This document shows positions 18,958-29,264 of a DNA stretch of 64,000 bases, piece by piece. Made by a program: the position numbers and the translations under genes. The notes beneath the pieces were generated by a model. The model was not told where the DNA came from and did not search any database. It saw only the letters and a list, made by a program, of their open reading frames with translations. Every line of letters starts with the position of its first letter. Within the stretch, counting starts at the first letter, position 1. Source of the stretch: Sphingobium algorifonticola (GTDB lineage: Bacteria; Pseudomonadota; Alphaproteobacteria; Sphingomonadales; Sphingomonadaceae); assembly GCF_004005485.1 (NCBI RefSeq), contig NZ_RZUL01000004.1, forward strand, positions 1-64,000. Reading direction: 5' to 3'.

Positions 18958-19624
18958 ATGGCGGGTATCGTCGTACAGACTATCGCGCGCACGGATATCG
19001 CGATCGTCGACGGACTGGCGCAATGCGGGGTCGCCACGGTCCATGAGGCGCAGGGACGGACCGGTCTGCTCGCACCCTATATGCGGCCCATCTATCCCGG
19101 TGCGCGCATTGCGGGCAACGCTGTCACCATATCCGCGCCTCCGGGCGACAACTGGATGGTGCATGTCGCGATCGAGCAGCTTCGCGAAGGGGACATCCTG
19201 TTGCTCGCGCCGACCAGCCCTTGCAGCGACGGCTATTTCGGCGATCTGCTCGCGACATCGGCGCAAGCGCGCGGCTGCCGGGGTCTCGTGATCGATGCGG
19301 GGGTGCGCGACGTGCGCGACCTGAAAGACATGCAGTTTCCCGTCTGGTCGAAGGCAGTGCATGCCCAGGGGACCATCAAGGCGACGCTCGGATCGGTCAA
19401 CGTGCCGGTCGTCTGCGCCAATGCACTCGTCAATCCCGGCGATGTCGTGATCGCGGACGACGACGGCGTGTGCATCGTGCCGCATGCCGATGCTGCCGAA
19501 GTGCTCGCGAAGGCGCGGGCGCGCGAAGCGAATGAGGAGACGAAGCGTCAGCGCCTCACCGCCGGGGAACTGGGTCTCGACATCTATGACATGCGCGGAA
19601 AACTCGCTGACATGGGGCTGAAAT

Positions 19625-19632
<8 letters not shown>
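18958..19632 (+). CDS. ligK: 4-carboxy-4-hydroxy-2-oxoadipate aldolase / oxaloacetate decarboxylase
   Basis: 224 residues of the RraA-like class II pyruvate aldolase family, close to SYK-6 LigK. Motifs are [19 protein letters not shown] at the start, [19 protein letters not shown] for the metal/substrate loop, [10 protein letters not shown] (Arg and Asp of the active site), and [13 protein letters not shown]. It cleaves the LigJ product into pyruvate and oxaloacetate, ending the pathway. The AGGAGG site 7 nt before the ATG is strong. The stop overlaps ligU by 8 nt. Confidence 0.95.
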
Positions 19633-21558
<1,926 letters not shown>

Positions 21559-21615
21559 CGCGCGGCACCATCATCGGCTAACGCCCGTGCAGCAACACAG
21601 GGAGTGCCCGAGGAT

Positions 21616-22071
21616 ATGGCCGGACGCTATTTCGACCAGTGGGAGGTGGGAGACAGGCTGACCCACGAAATCCGTCGCACAGTGACGGAGACGGACAATC
21701 TGCTGTTCTCCACTATGACGCACAATCCGCAGCCGCTGCACATCGACGCGGAGGCCGCACGCGCGTCCGAGTTTGGGCAAATTCTCGTCAACGGCACCTT
21801 CACTTTCGCGTTGATGATCGGCCTTTCGGTCGGCGATACGACACTGGGCACGCTGGTCGCCAATCTGGGCTACGACAAGCTCGTCCACCCGAGGCCCGTG
21901 TTTCTGGGCGATACCCTCCGCGCGGAAAGCGAAGTGGTGGAACTGAAGGAAAGCCGGTCGCGCCCGAACGCGGGGATCGTCACCTTCGCCCATCGGTTGC
22001 TGAACCAGCGCGACGAAATAGTGTGCCAGTGCCTGCGGATGGCGCTGCTTCATAAGGTCCCGACAGCATGA
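21616..22071 (+). CDS. MaoC-family (R)-specific enoyl-CoA hydratase-like protein
   Basis: 151 residues of the single hot-dog MaoC fold, with the hydratase motif at HNPQPLHIDAEAARASEFG (Asp/His active site) and the following LVNGTFTFALMIGL. The ATG at 21616 is favoured; a GTG at 21604 is possible but its spacing to GGGAG is poor. It overlaps the CitE-like gene by 4 nt. The pair resembles mesaconyl-CoA or itaconyl-CoA hydratase with citramalyl-CoA-type lyase. It sits 57 bp after ligI, so it may be part of the rightward lig transcript. Confidence 0.85.
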   Translation: MAGRYFDQWEVGDRLTHEIRRTVTETDNLLFSTMTHNPQPLHIDAEAARASEFGQILVNGTFTFALMIGLSVGDTTLGTLVANLGYDKLVHPRPVFLGDTLRAESEVVELKESRSRPNAGIVTFAHRLLNQRDEIVCQCLRMALLHKVPTA

Positions 22072-22907
22072 AGCTCCGGTCGCTGCTGTTCGTCCCCGGC
22101 GATCGCCCGGATCGCTTCGCCAAGGCGGCGGCAAGCGGAGCGGATGCGCTGATCCTCGACCTTGAAGATTCGGTCGCCGCCGCGAACAAGGCGTCGGCGC
22201 GCCACGCAATCGCGCAATGGCTGCGTCAACCGCGCGACATCCCGGCGTTCGTACGAACGAATCCGCTCGACAGCGGCCTTGTCGCCGAAGATCTTGCGGC
22301 GATAGGCGACGGCGATCCCGACGGCCTGATGCTGCCCAAGGCCGAAGGCGCAGCGTCGGTCGAGGCATTGCTTGCGATGCTCGGCGGACGCCAAATCCCG
22401 ATCCTGCCGATTGCATCGGAAACGGCGGCGGCGGTGTTTCAGTTGGGCAGCTATGCCAGCGTGGCGCGCCATCTCGCCGGGCTGACCTGGGGGGCAGAAG
22501 ATCTGCCCGCCGCGATAGGCGCGGCCACCGCGCGCGAAGCCGACGGCAGCTATACCGCGCCCTATCAGATGGTGCGCGCCCTCACCCTGTTCGGTGCCCA
22601 TGCCGCCTCCGTGCCCGCAGTCGAAACGGTATTCCCGGACATCAGAGATAGCGATGCGCTCGCTGCCTATGCCGCGCGCGGTCGCCGCGACGGCTTTACC
22701 GGGATGATGGCGATCCACCCCGCACAGGTTCCCGTCATCAACGCCGCCTTTGCCCCCACGGACGCGGAGATCGCCCACGCCCGCGCGATTGTCTCGGCGT
22801 TTGACGCCAATCCCGACGCAGGCGCGCTGCAACTCGACGGGCGGATGATCGACGCGCCGCATCTCAAGCAGGCGCAGCGGCTGCTCGCGCAGCTTCCGAC
22901 GGAATAG
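22068..22907 (+). CDS. CitE-like CoA-ester lyase (HpcH/HpaI family)
   Basis: 279 residues. Motifs of the CitE branch: LRSLLFVPGDRPDRFAKA at the start, DALILDLEDSVA, PKAEGAASVE, SETAAAVFQL, and GMMAIHPAQVPVINAAF. These enzymes split malyl-, citramalyl- or methylmalyl-CoA. Coupled to the MaoC hydratase (ATGA overlap), it could form a hydrate-then-cleave pair for a C5 dicarboxyl-CoA. No CoA transferase or ligase is next to it, so the substrate source is unclear. Confidence 0.86.
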   Translation: MKLRSLLFVPGDRPDRFAKAAASGADALILDLEDSVAAANKASARHAIAQWLRQPRDIPAFVRTNPLDSGLVAEDLAAIGDGDPDGLMLPKAEGAASVEALLAMLGGRQIPILPIASETAAAVFQLGSYASVARHLAGLTWGAEDLPAAIGAATAREADGSYTAPYQMVRALTLFGAHAASVPAVETVFPDIRDSDALAAYAARGRRDGFTGMMAIHPAQVPVINAAFAPTDAEIAHARAIVSAFDANPDAGALQLDGRMIDAPHLKQAQRLLAQLPTE

Positions 22908-22910
22908 CGC

Positions 22911-23582
22911 CTATCCCACCCGACGCCCCGTCCAGATGACGCGCCCGACGATGTCCACCAGCGCCGGGTCGATATCCGTCCAGTCGGGATAATGCCGGTT
23001 GTCGCTCAGCACCGAGAAACGGCCCCGCTGGGGACCGAGCGCCACGCGCTTGACCATCAGCACGTCGTCGAGCCGCAGCACATAGATGCCGTCGCGCAGG
23101 CGTTCCGCGCCGTCGGCGCGATCGACCATGATGTCGTCGCCATCGCTGAGGGTCGGTGCCATCGACTCGCCGTCCACCCGAATGATCGACAGGCCGTCGG
23201 CTTTGACGCCCAAGCCTCGCAGCCAGACGGGATCGAAAGCGAACGCACCCGATGCCTGCTCGTCATCATCGAGAGACCCTGCCCCCGCCGACGCACCGAG
23301 CGCGAGGCGCGGCACGATCACCACCGGCGGCGCGGCGCGGCGGCGTGACGGGGCGCCATGCAATGGCGCATCCTGCGGCCCGCCGAGCAGCCGCTCATCC
23401 ACGCCGAAATAGCGCGCCAGCGCCCGCCGGTCTGCTTCGTCCAGCTTTCGGGGGGTTCCGCGCTTGATATACTGCTGAATATACGCGGGATTGCGCCCGA
23501 GCATCTTCGACAATGCCTCGTACCGCTCACGCCGGTCGGCGATGAGGCGGGCAAGCGCCTGGCGGGCGGAAAGTTCATCCAT
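22911..23582 (-). CDS. S24-family (LexA/CI-like) transcriptional repressor
   Basis: 223 residues from the ATG at 23582 (MDELSARQAL); the open frame upstream runs through the operator and is unlikely to be coding. An N-terminal HTH (about 20-62, LSKMLGRNPAYIQQYIKRG) is joined by a basic Pro/Ala linker to an S24 peptidase domain with nucleophile Ser140 (VDGESMAPTLSDGD) and Lys178 (MVKRV). An AGAG segment at about 99-102 could be an autocleavage site. Divergent from two small genes, across a palindromic operator (23600-23652). It may be a stress-responsive repressor of a phage-like or chromosomal function. Confidence 0.85.
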   Translation of the reverse strand: MDELSARQALARLIADRRERYEALSKMLGRNPAYIQQYIKRGTPRKLDEADRRALARYFGVDERLLGGPQDAPLHGAPSRRRAAPPVVIVPRLALGASAGAGSLDDDEQASGAFAFDPVWLRGLGVKADGLSIIRVDGESMAPTLSDGDDIMVDRADGAERLRDGIYVLRLDDVLMVKRVALGPQRGRFSVLSDNRHYPDWTDIDPALVDIVGRVIWTGRRVG

Positions 23583-23599
23583 AGCCGATGCTATAGTGG

Positions 23600-23652
23600 C
23601 AGGATTTTTCCTAGACAAGTAGGAAATTGCCAATGAAATAGGAAAAATCCTG
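23600..23652. promoter_or_regulatory. palindromic operator between the S24 repressor and a divergent small gene
   Basis: A perfect 14-bp inverted repeat: CAGGATTTTTCCTA at 23600-23613 and its exact complement at 23639-23652, 25 bp apart. Nested in it is a tight dyad TTTCCTA-N6-TAGGAAA at 23607-23626 and a third TAGGAAA half-site at 23639. It covers the repressor's own promoter region and that of the gene at 23723, so autoregulation is the likely role. Confidence 0.65.
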
Positions 23653-23722
23653 TCAAGCGCGAGTCCCGGCCGGGAGCACGTTTGGGGAGGCACAAACACA
23701 GATCGAAAGGATCCCGCACGTC

Positions 23723-23911
23723 ATGACACTTCTTCGCACGATCGAACGCTTCCTGCGCGATCATAACATTCCCCCTACCCGGTTCGGGCGCGAAGCCGTG
23801 CGCGATCCCCGGCTGGTGCTGGACATGCGGCGCGGTCGCGAACCGGGACCACGGATGACGGCGCGCGTGGAACATTTCATGAACAAATATGGGAAGGATA
23901 TGGCCCGATGA
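23723..23911 (+). CDS. small hypothetical protein, possible DNA-binding
   Basis: 62 residues, basic (many Arg), predicted helical: TIERFLRDHNIPPTRFGREA followed by DPRLVLDMRRGREPGP and a C-terminal helix. The spacing of helices (FGREAVRDPRLVLDMRRG) is compatible with a helix-turn-helix. It overlaps the next gene by 4 nt and is divergent from the S24 repressor across its operator, so it is probably repressor-controlled. I know of no characterised relative. Confidence 0.65.
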   Translation: MTLLRTIERFLRDHNIPPTRFGREAVRDPRLVLDMRRGREPGPRMTARVEHFMNKYGKDMAR

Positions 23912-24273
23912 GCGCGCCGCAGCAATGCTTTATCGTGGAATCTCAGTCGCAGAGACCTTCGGGGCTAAGGGGCGATCCCGTGCGCCGTCTGCTCGAAGCC
24001 CTGGAAGCCATGGCCTATGAAGGGACGCGCGCCACTCTGCTGCGTGGCACGCCATGGGCCAGCGGCATGTTCGAGGGCATGCGCTACGAGGTGGTGCTCA
24101 TCATCCCCGGTCCCTTGGCGATGAGCTGCGCCGACCGGCTACGCCGGACGCTCCACGAGGCGGAGTTCGCGATCGGCGGGTACATCGTCGCCGACGCGGT
24201 GGTGGACGATGCCTATGCCACGCATGAGGCAGCTATCGTCACTGTGTCCGCGCTGGTTTTGCGCGACGCCTGA
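23908..24273 (+). CDS. hypothetical protein
   Basis: 121 residues, starting with ATG in an ATGA overlap with the previous gene. No known domain is recognised. The middle (VRRLLEALEAMAYEGTRATL) looks helical, and the C-terminal half alternates strands and helices (YEVVLIIPGPLAMSCADRLR, then GGYIVADAVVDD), suggesting a small alpha/beta fold. It is likely cotranscribed with the preceding small basic protein. Confidence 0.6.
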   Translation: MSAPQQCFIVESQSQRPSGLRGDPVRRLLEALEAMAYEGTRATLLRGTPWASGMFEGMRYEVVLIIPGPLAMSCADRLRRTLHEAEFAIGGYIVADAVVDDAYATHEAAIVTVSALVLRDA

Positions 24274-24296
24274 CGGGTTCGCAGCAAGCTGGAGGG

Positions 24297-25280
24297 TCAG
24301 CGGCCGGTCATCTGTTGCAGGCTGTTGAGCGCGGCACGCAAGGCAGCGTCAATATCCTTGTCGACATCGCTGCGCACCGCGACCGGCGGGACGGGCGGAA
24401 TGTCCGCGAGCACGGGCATGGCATCTTCGCCTGTCCCGCTCGATATCGCCGGAGCACGGCCGGTTTCCGCAAGGACGTTCGCCACGCGGCGCGATGCCGC
24501 AGCGGCCTGCGCCAGTGCCTTTCGGCGGGCGATGCCTTGTTCGAACCGGTCGACGAGTTCGCCAAGGCTGAGCCCGTCGAGCGACACGCGGACCACGGCG
24601 TCATCCTGCGCCACGATCGCCTCGGTCAGCAGCACATGATCGTCCAGCGGTGCCGGCGCGCGCGGCATGACGAACCCTTCGCCATGATCGGAGGGCGCGG
24701 GGTCCGGTCCGAACAGCATCTCGTCCGGTGTTGGCGCCTCCGCTACTGCCGCTTCCGGTATTGCCGTTTCCACAGGCGCTTCCGTGGCATCAGGCGCAGG
24801 CGGCGCCAAAGGCCGGGTGAACGGTTCCGTCCCGTCGAAATCGCGGCTGGCGAAAATGGGGCGGCGCGCAGGCGCATCCGGGTGCGAATCGGCACGACGC
24901 AGGACCGGCATCGGTTCCACGGCTTCAAGCCCGGTCACGGTTGCCCGACGGCGGCCGCCGCGCGTGAAGCTGGTCAGTTTCGACAGTGCAAAACCCATCT
25001 TGCCTTCTCCCTTGTCCGGTTCCCCGGCATCCTCTTCATCGTCCGATATGTCCGGCGTGCCTTGCGCCGATAGCGCCAGCGCCAGGCCGACGCCCAGCAT
25101 GCCGGCGAAACCGGCCAGTACGCTCCGCGCGGTGTGGCCAAGCGGCGGCGCGGCGGCAGGCATGATTTCCGCAAGGCCCGTCGATGCGACGAGCATTTCG
25201 AGCAGCGGCACCGGCACGGAGAGCATGACGAGCGCCGCGGCACTGCCCGACAGCAGGGCCATCAGGGGACGGCGGCGCAT
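24297..25280 (-). CDS. membrane-anchored hypothetical protein with disordered Pro/Ala-rich region
   Basis: 327 residues, ATG at 25280, which shares one base with the glycosyltransferase stop (TGATG). Two N-terminal membrane segments (about 7-27 and 48-68) are followed by an acidic stretch (DISDDEEDAGEPDKGEG), a basic patch (TRGGRRRATV) and a long Pro/Ala-rich, low-complexity region to about 220. A helical C-terminus (SLGELVDRFEQGIARRKALA) ends the protein. Coupling to the glycosyltransferase suggests a role with surface polysaccharide or its export, but nothing identifies the function. Confidence 0.65.
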   Translation of the reverse strand: MRRRPLMALLSGSAAALVMLSVPVPLLEMLVASTGLAEIMPAAAPPLGHTARSVLAGFAGMLGVGLALALSAQGTPDISDDEEDAGEPDKGEGKMGFALSKLTSFTRGGRRRATVTGLEAVEPMPVLRRADSHPDAPARRPIFASRDFDGTEPFTRPLAPPAPDATEAPVETAIPEAAVAEAPTPDEMLFGPDPAPSDHGEGFVMPRAPAPLDDHVLLTEAIVAQDDAVVRVSLDGLSLGELVDRFEQGIARRKALAQAAAASRRVANVLAETGRAPAISSGTGEDAMPVLADIPPVPPVAVRSDVDKDIDAALRAALNSLQQMTGR

Positions 25281-26503
25281 CACGCGGCGCGCTCCACGCG
25301 ATAGTCGATCAGCAGCCGCTGATAGACCGGCTCATAGCGCATCACATTGGCAGCCCAGTTGCGTTCCTGCTCCACGAACCGGCGGGCGACGGCGCGGCGC
25401 GCATCCCAATGGCTGCGGTCCGCGAACAGACGCGCCAGCGCGGCGGCAATCGCCTGCGGATCGTCGGGCGGGAACAGCGTACCGGTGAGGCCGTCGCTGA
25501 TGAGTTCGCGATGCCCGCCGACGCTGGATGCCGCAACCAGCCGCCCCTGCGCCATGGCTTCCAGCGGCTTGAGCGGCGTCACCAGCTCGGTCAGCCGCAT
25601 CGCCTTGCGCGGATAGGCCAGCACGTCGATCAGGCTGTAATAGTTCTCGACCGCATGATGAGGCACCCGGCCGACGAAGCAAATATGCTGCGCTACCGGT
25701 GATGCCGCCGCCTGCTGGCGCAAGGCATTCTCGCAGGGTCCGCCGCCGACGAGCAGCAGCTTTGCCGCAGGGCGCCGTGCAACCAGCATCGGCATCGCGG
25801 CAATCAGATCGTCCAGCCCTTCATAATCGTAGAAGCTGCCGATGAAGCCGACGACTTCGGCGTCGTCCAGGCGAAGCGCGCTGCGCAGCGCCGGATCGGG
25901 AGGGACCGGCGCGCCAAACATCTCCATGTCGACGCCGTTGGGCGCTATGGTGATCTTTTCGGCGGGAATGCCGCGCCCGACCAGATCATCCTTCAACCCC
26001 TCGCAGATCACGATCACCGCATCGGCCGCCCGGACTGCATGGCTTTCCAGCTGCCGGGTGAGCCAGTATTTGGGGGAGCCTTCGCTGCCTGTGCCGTTGC
26101 CGACAGCGGCATCTTCCCAGAAGGCGCGAATCTCGTACACGAACGGCAGGCCGTGTCGGCGCGCAACACGCCCGGCGGCCAAGGCGTTGAGCACCGGCGA
26201 ATGGGCATGGATCAGATGCGGCTGCCAGTCGCGCACGACCGCATCGGTCGCTTCGGCCAGCGCCGCGACTTCGCGCCATTCGCGGATGAGGCCCTGCCCC
26301 GGCGCGATGTCGCCCGCAGTGCGGTGAAAGGTAAGGCCATCGACAGTTTCGACCGGCGGCCCATCGGCGCTGTGCCGTCGCCCGGTGACGCCACGGACCA
26401 TCCAGCCCTGCGTCATCTGCGCGCGCAGGATGGCGCGCGTGCGAAAGCTGTAGCCGCTGTGCATCGGCAGGCTGTGGTCGAGGACATGCAATATGCGGGT
26501 CAT
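25280..26503 (-). CDS. glycosyltransferase, exosortase A system-associated (GT4)
   Basis: 407 residues with a two-Rossmann GT-B fold. The start (MTRILHVLDHSLPMHSGYSF) and the middle (IHAHSPVLNALAAGR, YEIRAFWEDAAVGNGT, TELVTPLKPLEAMAQGRLV) match the glycosyltransferase group associated with the XrtA/PEP-CTERM system. The GT4 nucleotide-sugar motif is E-x7-E-like around PLKPLEAMAQG. Divergent from the small membrane protein, O-glycosylation ligase and acyltransferase genes across about 90 bp. It probably adds a sugar to an exopolysaccharide or glycan repeat. Confidence 0.88.
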   Translation of the reverse strand: MTRILHVLDHSLPMHSGYSFRTRAILRAQMTQGWMVRGVTGRRHSADGPPVETVDGLTFHRTAGDIAPGQGLIREWREVAALAEATDAVVRDWQPHLIHAHSPVLNALAAGRVARRHGLPFVYEIRAFWEDAAVGNGTGSEGSPKYWLTRQLESHAVRAADAVIVICEGLKDDLVGRGIPAEKITIAPNGVDMEMFGAPVPPDPALRSALRLDDAEVVGFIGSFYDYEGLDDLIAAMPMLVARRPAAKLLLVGGGPCENALRQQAAASPVAQHICFVGRVPHHAVENYYSLIDVLAYPRKAMRLTELVTPLKPLEAMAQGRLVAASSVGGHRELISDGLTGTLFPPDDPQAIAAALARLFADRSHWDARRAVARRFVEQERNWAANVMRYEPVYQRLLIDYRVERAA

Positions 26504-26593
26504 GGCCCCTGTGATTTGCCGGAAAAAGATTAACGGCCCGTCAACCTCGATCGGCTAGTCCCGGACAGCCATGGCAAGGAAGCGCAACGCCTC

Positions 26594-26752
26594 GTGATCG
26601 ACACATTTTCCCTGATGGTCAGTCACGGCCTTATCCTGATCGCGCTGTGGCGGCTGCTGTCCCGCCCCGATCTCGATCGCGAATCCATGCTTCCTGACTC
26701 TATGCACACCGACGGCGCGCCGACCGACGCGCAGGACGGTGCCGATGCGTGA
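26594..26752 (+). CDS. small single-pass membrane protein
   Basis: 52 residues from GTG at 26594, with one membrane segment (IDTFSLMVSHGLILIALW) and a charged C-terminus with SRPDLDRE. The frame is open up to a TGA at 26750-26752, overlapping the start of the O-glycosylation ligase (ATG 26745) by 8 nt. That overlap and the clean membrane profile favour a real, translationally coupled gene. An ATG at 26571 starts a nine-codon ORF whose stop also overlaps this GTG. Confidence 0.5.
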   Translation: MIDTFSLMVSHGLILIALWRLLSRPDLDRESMLPDSMHTDGAPTDAQDGADA

Positions 26753-28109
26753 TATTTTCTTCCTGGTGTTTCTTGCGGGCTTTTTCGCGCTCGGCCTGAA
26801 GCGCGGATTTCTGCTGGTGCTGGCCTATGCGTATATCGACATCGTTTCGCCGCAGCGATTGTCCTATTATCTGCTCAACAGCATACCGATTTCCGCCATC
26901 GCTTTCGGCCTTGCCGTCCTTGGCTGGCTGATCGCCGATGACAAGGCCGAAACGCGGCTTTCGTGGCGGCAGATGCTGATGCTCGTCCTGCTCGGCTGGT
27001 GCGGCTACACGACATGGCACGCCGATTATCCCATAGAGGCGCTCACCAAGTGGGACTGGGCGTGGAAGGCACTGATCTTCGCAATTTTCCTGCCGCTCAC
27101 CTTGCGCACGCGGCTGCGCATCGAGGCGCTGGCGCTTGTCATGGTGCTGTGCGCCAGTTCGATCATCATCACCGGCGGGATCAAGACATTGCTGTCGGGC
27201 GGCGGCTATGGCGTGCTGAACCTGATGGTGAACGACAACAGCGGCCTGTATGAAGGCAGCACCATTTCAACCGTAGCCATTGCCATCATCCCACTGATCC
27301 TTTGGCTGACCCGGCATGGCACGATCTTTCCGCCAGACCGGCCCGTGACATTGTTCGGATGGGCGTTGTACGGCGCCTGCCTGCTCATCCCGATCGGCAC
27401 CGAAACGCGCACCGGCCTGTTGTGTATCGTGATGCTCGGCGGACTGATGCTGATGCACATGAAGCGTCGGGTTCTCTACGGCGCCCTGTTGGCGATCGCG
27501 GCGGTCGCCGCAATTCCGTTCCTGCCGCAAAGTTTTACCGCGCGGATGGATACGATCGAGAATTATCAGGCCGACGAAAGCGCCTCCACCCGTGTCGCCG
27601 TGTGGAAATGGACGATCGATTATGTGAAGGACAATCCCTGGGGCGGCGGCTTCGACGCCTATCTCGGCAACAGCTTCCGTTATGAAGCGCGGCAGATGGC
27701 GGGGCCGCCCGGGGCGCAGGTGGTCGAGCGGCAAATCATCGTCGACAAGGGCCGTGCCTATCACAGCGCCTATTTCGAGATGCTGGGCGAACAGGGCATT
27801 CCCGGCTTTCTGCTGTGGGTGCTGATCCACGGCCTGTCGCTGGCCCGCACCGAATGGATACGCCGCGCCTATCGCCCGCGCACCGGGCCCGGCCATGCAT
27901 GGATATCGCCGCTCGCGCTGGCGTTGCAGCAGGGGCATCTCATCTATCTGCTGGGCGCGCTGTTCGTCGGCATTGCCTATCAGCCTTTCATATGGATGCT
28001 TCTGGCGCTTCAGATCAGCCTGTCGACTTATGTCGCGCGGCAGCGGCGGCATGAAAGCGCGGTGCCCATCTTTGCCGCGCGCACGCCCGTCAAGAGTGCC
28101 GTGGCATGA
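26745..28109 (+). CDS. putative O-glycosylation ligase, exosortase A system-associated
   Basis: 454 residues from the ATG at 26745 (MRDIFFLVFL). About ten membrane helices of the Wzy/O-antigen-ligase type, with a large periplasmic loop (about 280-350) bearing RVAVWKWTIDYVKDNPWGGG and the RAYHSAYFEMLGEQG stretch, both typical of this ligase group. It is expected to attach glycans in the periplasm, alongside exosortase-processed PEP-CTERM proteins. The stop overlaps the acyltransferase start (ATGA). Confidence 0.85.
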   Translation: MRDIFFLVFLAGFFALGLKRGFLLVLAYAYIDIVSPQRLSYYLLNSIPISAIAFGLAVLGWLIADDKAETRLSWRQMLMLVLLGWCGYTTWHADYPIEALTKWDWAWKALIFAIFLPLTLRTRLRIEALALVMVLCASSIIITGGIKTLLSGGGYGVLNLMVNDNSGLYEGSTISTVAIAIIPLILWLTRHGTIFPPDRPVTLFGWALYGACLLIPIGTETRTGLLCIVMLGGLMLMHMKRRVLYGALLAIAAVAAIPFLPQSFTARMDTIENYQADESASTRVAVWKWTIDYVKDNPWGGGFDAYLGNSFRYEARQMAGPPGAQVVERQIIVDKGRAYHSAYFEMLGEQGIPGFLLWVLIHGLSLARTEWIRRAYRPRTGPGHAWISPLALALQQGHLIYLLGALFVGIAYQPFIWMLLALQISLSTYVARQRRHESAVPIFAARTPVKSAVA

Positions 28110-29191
28110 CAGGTGAACTGCGCAGCCTGACCGCCGCGCGCGGCATCGCGGCCTGGCTCGTCGTCGTCTACCATATCCGCAGCGGCACGCCATGGCTGCC
28201 GGACTGGCTGATGGCTGTCGCACACAAAGGCTATCTGGCCGTCGACTTCTTCTTCCTGCTGTCGGGTTTTGTCATCTACCTTTCGGCGCATCGTGCCTTC
28301 CTGCGTCAGGGGCATGCCGCGATCGGGCCGTTTCTGATCCGCCGCGCGGCACGCATCTACCCCCTCTACGGGGTAATGCTGGGCCTCACCGTGCTGTTCG
28401 CGATCGCCCTGGAAGCCAGCGGCAGGCAAGCGGACGGTTATCCCTGGCGCGAGTTGCCGCTGCATGTCGTCATGATGCAGAACTGGGGCTTCACCGATGC
28501 GCTGAGCTGGAACCATCCGGCCTGGTCGATCAGTGCGGAAACGGCCGCCTATCTTGCCTTTCCGTTGCTTGTCCTGCGGACGCCTATCGCCCGCGCGCGA
28601 CGGCCTCACCTGCTGGCGGCGATCGCGGCGGTGCTCGCGCTGCTTGCCGCCACGCTCGAATGGGCAGGCGCCACCACGCTGGGCACTGATATCCCGCGCT
28701 TCGGCCTCATCCGTTGCCTTGCCGAGTTTGCCGCTGGCGCGATGCTGTGTGCCTTCTGGCTGCGGGGACCCGACCGCGAACCCATGGCGCTCATCCTCTC
28801 GGCGGGCGGGGTGCTCTTGTGCTGGGGCTTGTGGTTGTCGGGTTATGCTTCGGAACTGTGGGCCTTCCCGGCCGGTGCCGCCTGCCTCATACTGGCCCTC
28901 GCCCATGCGTCCGCGCTGCCGCACAATCCGTTACACGCCCGCGCCTTCCAGTGGCTGGGCGAAATCAGCTATGCCACCTATCTGTCGCATTTCATGCTCT
29001 ACATCTGGTTCAAGATCGCCTTTGTCGATGACGCCGACAACGTGGCTCCCGCGGTGATGGCCCCCTATCTCATGATGACTCTCGCCCTGTCGGCGCTGCT
29101 CCATTACGCCGTCGAAAGACCCGGGCGCGACTGGATGAGCGGTGCCCTTAAAGGGGCCGGAGGCGGAACGAAGGCCGCCGGAGCGGGTTGA
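28106..29191 (+). CDS. acyltransferase family 3 membrane protein
   Basis: 361 residues, about ten membrane helices. The N-terminus LRSLTAARGIAAWLVVVYHI carries the conserved His of the OafA/YrhL-type acyltransferases, followed by GYLAVDFFFLLSGFVI and RRAARIYPLYG. It probably acetylates a surface glycan. It is coupled to the O-glycosylation ligase by a 4-nt overlap. No SGNH hydrolase domain is attached. Confidence 0.88.
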   Translation: MTGELRSLTAARGIAAWLVVVYHIRSGTPWLPDWLMAVAHKGYLAVDFFFLLSGFVIYLSAHRAFLRQGHAAIGPFLIRRAARIYPLYGVMLGLTVLFAIALEASGRQADGYPWRELPLHVVMMQNWGFTDALSWNHPAWSISAETAAYLAFPLLVLRTPIARARRPHLLAAIAAVLALLAATLEWAGATTLGTDIPRFGLIRCLAEFAAGAMLCAFWLRGPDREPMALILSAGGVLLCWGLWLSGYASELWAFPAGAACLILALAHASALPHNPLHARAFQWLGEISYATYLSHFMLYIWFKIAFVDDADNVAPAVMAPYLMMTLALSALLHYAVERPGRDWMSGALKGAGGGTKAAGAG

Positions 29192-29264
29192 AAAGCAGGA
29201 CTGGCCGCAAGCGCTCGTGCCCGCTAAAGCCATCCTCGCCCGACAATCGCTTCCGAAAGATCGC

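Noticed and set aside
29142..29264. Extended N-terminus of the MscS channel
   Set aside because: It overlaps the acyltransferase gene and is not hydrophobic; the ATG at 29265 fits the family better.
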